From: Pseudochelatococcus lubricantis
GTDB lineage: Bacteria; Pseudomonadota; Alphaproteobacteria; Rhizobiales; Beijerinckiaceae
Length of the DNA stretch: 64,000 nucleotides
NCBI RefSeq assembly: GCF_011762225.1
Contig: NZ_JAASQI010000002.1
Span: 496,001-560,000, forward strand
Direction of reading: 5' to 3'
This document shows, piece by piece, positions 59,971-64,000 of this stretch; positions within the stretch are counted from its first letter, which is position 1; each line of letters opens with the position of its first letter. Below the pieces are notes generated by a model. It was not told where the DNA came from. It saw only the letters and a program-made list of their open reading frames with translations, and did no database searches. Both the position numbers and the translations under genes were made by a program.

Positions 59971-61137
59971 TCATTGATCCACGACAAATCCGTCGAAGTG
60001 CGGCCGCATTGAGATCGGCTTCGTCGAGGGCGGCCTGATCCTTGCGGCGTCATCGAGTAACGACATGCCGAGGCCAGGTCCGTCGGGAATCTCCACGAAG
60101 CCGTCGACCGGCACCGGAACCCGGTCGACGATGTCGCTGCCAAGATGCGTCATGGTGGAGGTGAAGATTCCATCCTCGAAGCCGGTCGCGTATTCCTGGA
60201 TGGCGAAGTTGGGAATGGCGGCAGCGAGTTGCAGGCACGCCGCCAGCCCGATGGGCGACAGGGGATTGTGCGGCACGACCTGCACGTGATGCGCCTCGGC
60301 GATGGCTGCGGCCTTCTTGCCGCCGGTGATCCCGCCGCAAAGGCACACGTCGATGCGCGCGTATTCGACGGCGTTGCGGGCCAGCAGAGCCTGGAACTCG
60401 TAAATCGTACCGAAGCGCTCGCCCGTGGCGACGGGAACCGGGATACGCTCCGCCACGCGCGCCATGGCGTCCGCCCCTTCCGGCCGGATGGGGTCCTCGA
60501 CGAACATCGGATGATAGGGCTCGATTTCACGCGAGAAGGTAATGGCCTCGGCGGGCGTGAGGCGGCGATGCAGCTCGATCAGAAGGTCGACCCTGTCGCC
60601 GACGACCTCACGCATGCGCCTTACATTATCGACGGCATCGCGCATCTTGGCGACGTGCGTCTTGAAATAGACCTTTTCGTTTCCTTCGTCGAGGAAAGGG
60701 TTGAGATGGCCGAATGCAGTAAACCCGGCGTTCATCTTGCGCTCACATTCCGCCAATACTCCGTCGATGGAGCTTTCGTATATGTGGCCGTAGATGCGTG
60801 CCTTTGTGCGCGCGGCCCCGCCCAGCAGCTCGTAGATAGGGACGCCGAGCGCCTTGCCCTTGATGTCCCACAGGGCGATGTCGATGGCCGAGATCGCGGC
60901 GTTGATCGCCAGGCCCTGAAAATAGCTGAACCGGTGCATCACGTTCCAGTGATGCTCGATAGCGAAGGCGGGCTTGCCGACCAGGTACTCCGCGAAGCGC
61001 TCGATCGCCGCGCCCGCAGCCCCCAGATGGCCCCATATCCCAGCTTCGCCGATACCGGTGATACCTTCGTCCGTGGTCACCTTCGCGTACATGAACTGGC
61101 CGACGTGCAGAGCTTCAACATTGGTGATGGTCACCAT
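59971..61137 (-). CDS. Enolase-superfamily sugar-acid dehydratase-like protein
   Basis: A 388-residue protein of the galactonate/mannonate dehydratase branch: FSYFQGLAINAAISAIDIAL, LLGGAARTKARIYGHI, DLLIELHRRLTPAEAITFSR (metal Glu), HPMFVEDPIRPEG (Glu), VATGERFGTIYEF (Glu) and VQVVPHNPLSPIGLAACLQL (catalytic His). The E-x-H start of the metal site resembles ManD/GalD-type enzymes. Substrate unknown. Together with the neighbouring family member and ABC transporter it suggests use of an aldonate or hydroxy acid. Confidence 0.88.
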   Translation of the reverse strand: MVTITNVEALHVGQFMYAKVTTDEGITGIGEAGIWGHLGAAGAAIERFAEYLVGKPAFAIEHHWNVMHRFSYFQGLAINAAISAIDIALWDIKGKALGVPIYELLGGAARTKARIYGHIYESSIDGVLAECERKMNAGFTAFGHLNPFLDEGNEKVYFKTHVAKMRDAVDNVRRMREVVGDRVDLLIELHRRLTPAEAITFSREIEPYHPMFVEDPIRPEGADAMARVAERIPVPVATGERFGTIYEFQALLARNAVEYARIDVCLCGGITGGKKAAAIAEAHHVQVVPHNPLSPIGLAACLQLAAAIPNFAIQEYATGFEDGIFTSTMTHLGSDIVDRVPVPVDGFVEIPDGPGLGMSLLDDAARIRPPSTKPISMRPHFDGFVVDQ

Positions 61138-61269
61138 TTAACTTCTCTCCAGAAACAGGCTTCCTCCCGCCGGTGGGTCGGAACCGTCCGACCGAGGGGA
61201 ATCCGCTCGCAATCAAAGACCTCGGATGTGCACCAGCGCGGCGGGCGAGCTGGGGCAGCCCCGCCGCTT
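61138..61269. other. Short intergenic region
   Basis: About 130 bases between the dehydratase-like gene and the ABC ATPase gene upstream, all on the minus strand. A long antisense plus-strand frame crosses it but is judged a shadow. No motif was recognised. Confidence 0.3.
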
Positions 61270-62388
61270 TCAGTGGCTCGTCGCCGTTCCTGCCCGCGCA
61301 TGGAAGGCCCAGCACACCTCGGGCGGAATCCAGACAAAAAGCGTGTCGCCTGGGGCAAACCGCGGACGTGTGCCAAGCTCGGTACAATGGACTTCCTTGT
61401 CGCCGACCATGATCCTGTAGGCGGTCTGGGTGCCTTCGTATTGCAGCGACTTGACGATGCCAGCCATCTCTCCATCCTCTCGACGCTCCGTTTCGAGGTG
61501 GACGTTTTCCGGCCGGACCGACACGAGAACCCGGTCACCCGGTGCGGTATCATCGGGCACGCGGGTACGGACCGAGTAGGGAACATCGTCGAGTTGCACC
61601 AGCGCCATCCCGTGAGCAACGCGCTCCACCCGCCCGGCAAGCAGGGTGCCGGCGCCGGTGAAGTTGGCGACGAACACATCCGCCGGCGAGTTGTAGAGCG
61701 TGATCGCATCGTCAAGCTGGAGCAGCTTGCCGTCTTTCATGACTCCGATCCGGTCAGCGATGACCACCGCCTCGGACTGATCGTGCGTGACGTAGAGCGC
61801 CGTGACGCCCGCATCCTTGATGATCGTCCGCAGGTCGTCGCGCAGGCGCAGGCGCAGCTTGGCGTCGAGGTTCGACAGCGGCTCGTCGAGCAGCAGGATC
61901 CGCGGCCGGTACACGAGGCTGCGCGCCAGCGCCACGCGCTGCATCTGGCCGCCGCTGAGCGCGACGACCGGGCGTTCGCGGTAGGCGCCGAGGCCAACGA
62001 TCTCGATGGCCTCATCCACTTTGCGCTTGGTCTGCTCCTTGCCGATACGGCGGTGGCGAAGCGGATAGGCGACATTTTGCTCGACCGTCATGTGCGGCCA
62101 CACGGCATAGGATTGGAACACCATTCCCAGATTGCGGTGCTGGGGAAGGACGAAGCGTTTGTTGACCGGGTCAGCGACGCGCTCGCCGCCAATGTCGATC
62201 GTGCCGCCCGTCGGCTTCTCCAGGCCGGCCACCGACCGTAGCGTCGTGGTCTTGCCGCAGCCGGACGGCCCGAGCAGGACGACGATCTCGCCGGGCGCTA
62301 TGGTGAAGCTCACGTCGTCCACCGCCGGGCGCAGGTTGGTTGCCCCGAAGCGCTTTTCAAGGTTGCGAATGCGAAGTTCCGCCGACAT
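61270..62388 (-). CDS. ABC transporter ATP-binding protein (PotA/FbpC-like)
   Basis: A 372-residue ATPase with Walker A LLGPSGCGKTTTLRSVAGLE near 38, signature LSGGQMQRVALARSLVYRPR, Walker B LLLDEPLSNLDAK, switch His in VTHDQSEAVVIADR, and a C-terminal TOBE domain (about 260-360, PADVFVANFTGAGTLLAGRV). This is the ATPase of polyamine or ferric-iron importers. Neighbours are a binding protein and a permease of the same transporter. Confidence 0.92.
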   Translation of the reverse strand: MSAELRIRNLEKRFGATNLRPAVDDVSFTIAPGEIVVLLGPSGCGKTTTLRSVAGLEKPTGGTIDIGGERVADPVNKRFVLPQHRNLGMVFQSYAVWPHMTVEQNVAYPLRHRRIGKEQTKRKVDEAIEIVGLGAYRERPVVALSGGQMQRVALARSLVYRPRILLLDEPLSNLDAKLRLRLRDDLRTIIKDAGVTALYVTHDQSEAVVIADRIGVMKDGKLLQLDDAITLYNSPADVFVANFTGAGTLLAGRVERVAHGMALVQLDDVPYSVRTRVPDDTAPGDRVLVSVRPENVHLETERREDGEMAGIVKSLQYEGTQTAYRIMVGDKEVHCTELGTRPRFAPGDTLFVWIPPEVCWAFHARAGTATSH

Positions 62389-62400
62389 CGACCGCTCTCC

Positions 62401-63426
62401 TTACTGGACGTTGTAGATCGTGTTCCATTCGGCGATCCACGCATTCCGAACGGATTGATACTCGATCGGATCGGGCAGCCAGAGCCTGACCGCGCCTTCC
62501 TGCGCGCCGTCGGGCAGGCCTGCCTGCGGCAGCGTGGAAAAGCCGCCCTGGCCCTTCACCCACGCCTGCTGCCCCTCGGCGGAAAGCGACCAGTTCAGGT
62601 AGAGCTTGCCGGCGTTGGGATTCCTGGCGGTTTTGGTCAATCCGGCGGCGGACGGGGTGATCGGAATGCCCTCCTGCGGGAAGGATACGCTGACGGGCGC
62701 CCCGTCCCGCGCCAGCGGGATCACCGAATTGGATTGCGCGGCGCCGACCGCGACCTCGCCGCGAACGAGGGCGCTGGCCAGCGGCGAACCGCTCGGATAG
62801 ACGGTGACGCCGTTTCCAGCCAGCTTCTGCCAGAAGTCGTCCCCCAACTCCTTGCGCTGGAACATGGCGGTCGTCCATGTCGAGCCTCCGGAGTTGGCGA
62901 CGACCAGCCCGACCTTGCCCTTGTATTCGGGCTTCAGCAGGTCTGCCCAGCTGGAGGGGCCTTCCGGTACGATGGCGACGTTGTGGGCGAGCACGAAGCC
63001 CCAGGTCGATTTCGGCCACAGGTTGGGTATGGACTTCACCGCATCCGGATAATCGGCCGCATTGGGCGGTGCGTAGTCGGCGAAGGCGTCCTTGATCTCG
63101 GCCACGAGGCCGCGGTCCGACATATCGATCACGTCGGCGCTCAACTGGTTCGCCGAAAGCTCGGTGGCGATGCGCGTTGCCAGCCGGCTCCCCGGAGCAC
63201 GCACGATCTCGACGCGAATGTCGGGAAAGCGCTTGTTGAATTCCTTGACGAGTTCCTGTTCCGCCTCGATCTGGTTGGAGGTGTACAGAACGAGCTTGCC
63301 CTCCTTGCGGGCCGCCTCGATCAGCGCCGCGCCGCCCAGTTCGTCCTGCGCTTTGGCCGCACCCGCCATGGCGAGCACAAGCAAGGATGCAGCAATAGAT
63401 ACTTTATAGGATGTAAAGTATTTCAT
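62401..63426 (-). CDS. Extracellular solute-binding protein (FbpA-like, type 2 periplasmic fold)
   Basis: A 341-residue periplasmic receptor. The start at 63426 gives a signal peptide (SYKVSIAASLLVLAMAGAAK, cleavage expected after AKAQ). The mature protein begins DELGGAALIEAARKEGKLVL, with VLYTSNQIEAEQELVKEF, KSTWGFVLAHNVAIVPEGP, NSGGSTWTTAMFQRKEL and GKLYLNWSLSAEGQQAWVKG, typical of iron/thiamine/phosphonate receptors. It is 12 bases upstream of the ATPase gene. The ligand is unknown; in this neighbourhood an organic compound is as likely as iron. Confidence 0.9.
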   Translation of the reverse strand: MKYFTSYKVSIAASLLVLAMAGAAKAQDELGGAALIEAARKEGKLVLYTSNQIEAEQELVKEFNKRFPDIRVEIVRAPGSRLATRIATELSANQLSADVIDMSDRGLVAEIKDAFADYAPPNAADYPDAVKSIPNLWPKSTWGFVLAHNVAIVPEGPSSWADLLKPEYKGKVGLVVANSGGSTWTTAMFQRKELGDDFWQKLAGNGVTVYPSGSPLASALVRGEVAVGAAQSNSVIPLARDGAPVSVSFPQEGIPITPSAAGLTKTARNPNAGKLYLNWSLSAEGQQAWVKGQGGFSTLPQAGLPDGAQEGAVRLWLPDPIEYQSVRNAWIAEWNTIYNVQ

Positions 63427-63521
63427 TGTTTCACTCCCGTTTGTTGGTATTAAGTCTCCGGCTTTGTTTTGTTTTTGCCGGGATATTGGCTGGGCTTCAG
63501 AAGGACCGATCTGCAAAATCT

Positions 63522-64000
63522 CTATTTGGAAAAGGTCGCGAAGGAGCGGGCGACCACCGTGGAAAGACCTATGACAGCGACGAGCAGCAACGTCTGCACG
63601 AGGCTGAACGCTGCCGTGACACCGACATTGCCTCCCTCGTAAAAATCGAGAAGCAGGACCGCCATCGGTATCGTGTCGCTCACGTAAAGGAACAGCGACG
63701 AGCCGAGTTCACGGATGGCGAGGATGAAAAGCAGGCTCATCGACGAGATCAGGCCCGGCATCACCAGCGGCACGATGATCTGACGGATCGTGCCCAGGAC
63801 GCCTACGCCGCAGACCTGAGACGCCTCTTCGAGATCCTTGTGAATTTGCATCAGGGATGTAGACAGAGACTTCACCGAGTCGGGCAGGAAGCGGGCGACG
63901 AAGGCGAGCGCCAGGATCCAGATCGTTCCGTAGAGGTTGAGCGGCAAGCCGATCCAGGCCCAGATGTAGGCCACGCCGACAACAAGGCCGGGAATCGCGA
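63522..64000 (-). CDS. ABC transporter permease (partial, C-terminal part)
   Basis: The C-terminal part of an inner-membrane permease; the gene continues beyond base 64000. The visible part has AYIWAWIGLPLNLYGTIWIL, the coupling EAA loop EEASQVCGVGVLGTIRQII, VPLVMPGLISSMSLLFILAI and a closing helix VQTLLLVAVIGLSTVVARSF. It belongs to the binding-protein-dependent transport family (FbpB-like) and is the membrane subunit for the receptor and ATPase downstream. Confidence 0.88.
   Translation of the reverse strand, partial: AIPGLVVGVAYIWAWIGLPLNLYGTIWILALAFVARFLPDSVKSLSTSLMQIHKDLEEASQVCGVGVLGTIRQIIVPLVMPGLISSMSLLFILAIRELGSSLFLYVSDTIPMAVLLLDFYEGGNVGVTAAFSLVQTLLLVAVIGLSTVVARSFATFSK

Noticed and set aside
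60145-62241. Plus-strand frame of about 700 codons opposite two minus-strand genes
   Set aside because: It spans two genes with clear enolase and ABC motifs on the other strand.
1-64000. CRISPR arrays, rRNA genes, riboswitches
   Set aside because: No regularly spaced direct repeats, rRNA-like stretches or recognisable riboswitch cores were seen on reading through the window.

Overview
The window looks like a chromosomal segment of a high-GC alphaproteobacterium, most likely Hyphomicrobiales (Rhizobiales). The evidence is the block rpmH-rnpA-yidC-engB-argB and the alphaproteobacterial flavour of the uracil-DNA glycosylase, OpgC and EttA proteins. The genus cannot be fixed from the sequence alone. 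All family calls come from motifs read by eye; no database search was run.

Layout. 1-7.1 kb: the start of a PA0069-type radical SAM protein, an AT-rich gap, then two surface-polysaccharide genes (a 1493-residue glycosyltransferase/methyltransferase mosaic and a methyltransferase with a long coiled coil). 7.3-28.4 kb: core genome. It holds a bifunctional kinase, a PhoU-like protein paired with a pyruvate-phosphate-dikinase-like protein that lacks the PEP domain, uracil-DNA glycosylase, an EamA permease, a phosphatase, EttA, Tam, OpgC, an SMR exporter, ArgB, DUF423, EngB, YidC, RnpA, RpmH, and a disulfide-less flavoprotein followed by a sensor histidine kinase. A tRNA-Arg(ACG) closes this part.

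28.7-41.9 kb: an accessory island directly behind the tRNA. Its edges carry wreckage: an IS66 remnant, a serine recombinase broken by a 14-bp tandem duplication, a ridA gene cut off at the recombinase, and at the far end fragments of trbF, trbG, an SDR and a dienelactone hydrolase fused end to end. Between them lie regulator/reductase modules. The most striking is a TetR gene with two convergent operons (EthD-like, VOC, FMN reductase; YciI-like and NAD-epimerase). Both operons begin at a pair of copies of the same 17-bp palindrome.

42-64 kb: a catabolic island. A CoA-transferase gene on the minus strand faces a long plus-strand series: a branched-chain-type ABC transporter, SDR, 3-hydroxyisobutyrate-dehydrogenase-like protein, metallo-beta-lactamase-fold hydrolase, GntR regulator and isochorismatase-like hydrolase. 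These are followed by a double-hotdog dehydratase, two adjacent class III CoA-transferases (one without the catalytic Asp), an itaconyl/mesaconyl-CoA hydratase-like protein and a CitE-like lyase. This set fits uptake of a branched C5-type (di)carboxylate, CoA activation, hydration, and cleavage to acetyl-CoA and pyruvate. A 9-bp motif, ATAATGCAT, recurs before three transcription units and is a candidate operator for the GntR protein. On the minus strand two enolase-superfamily sugar-acid dehydratase-like genes and an iron/polyamine-type ABC transporter run off the end of the window.
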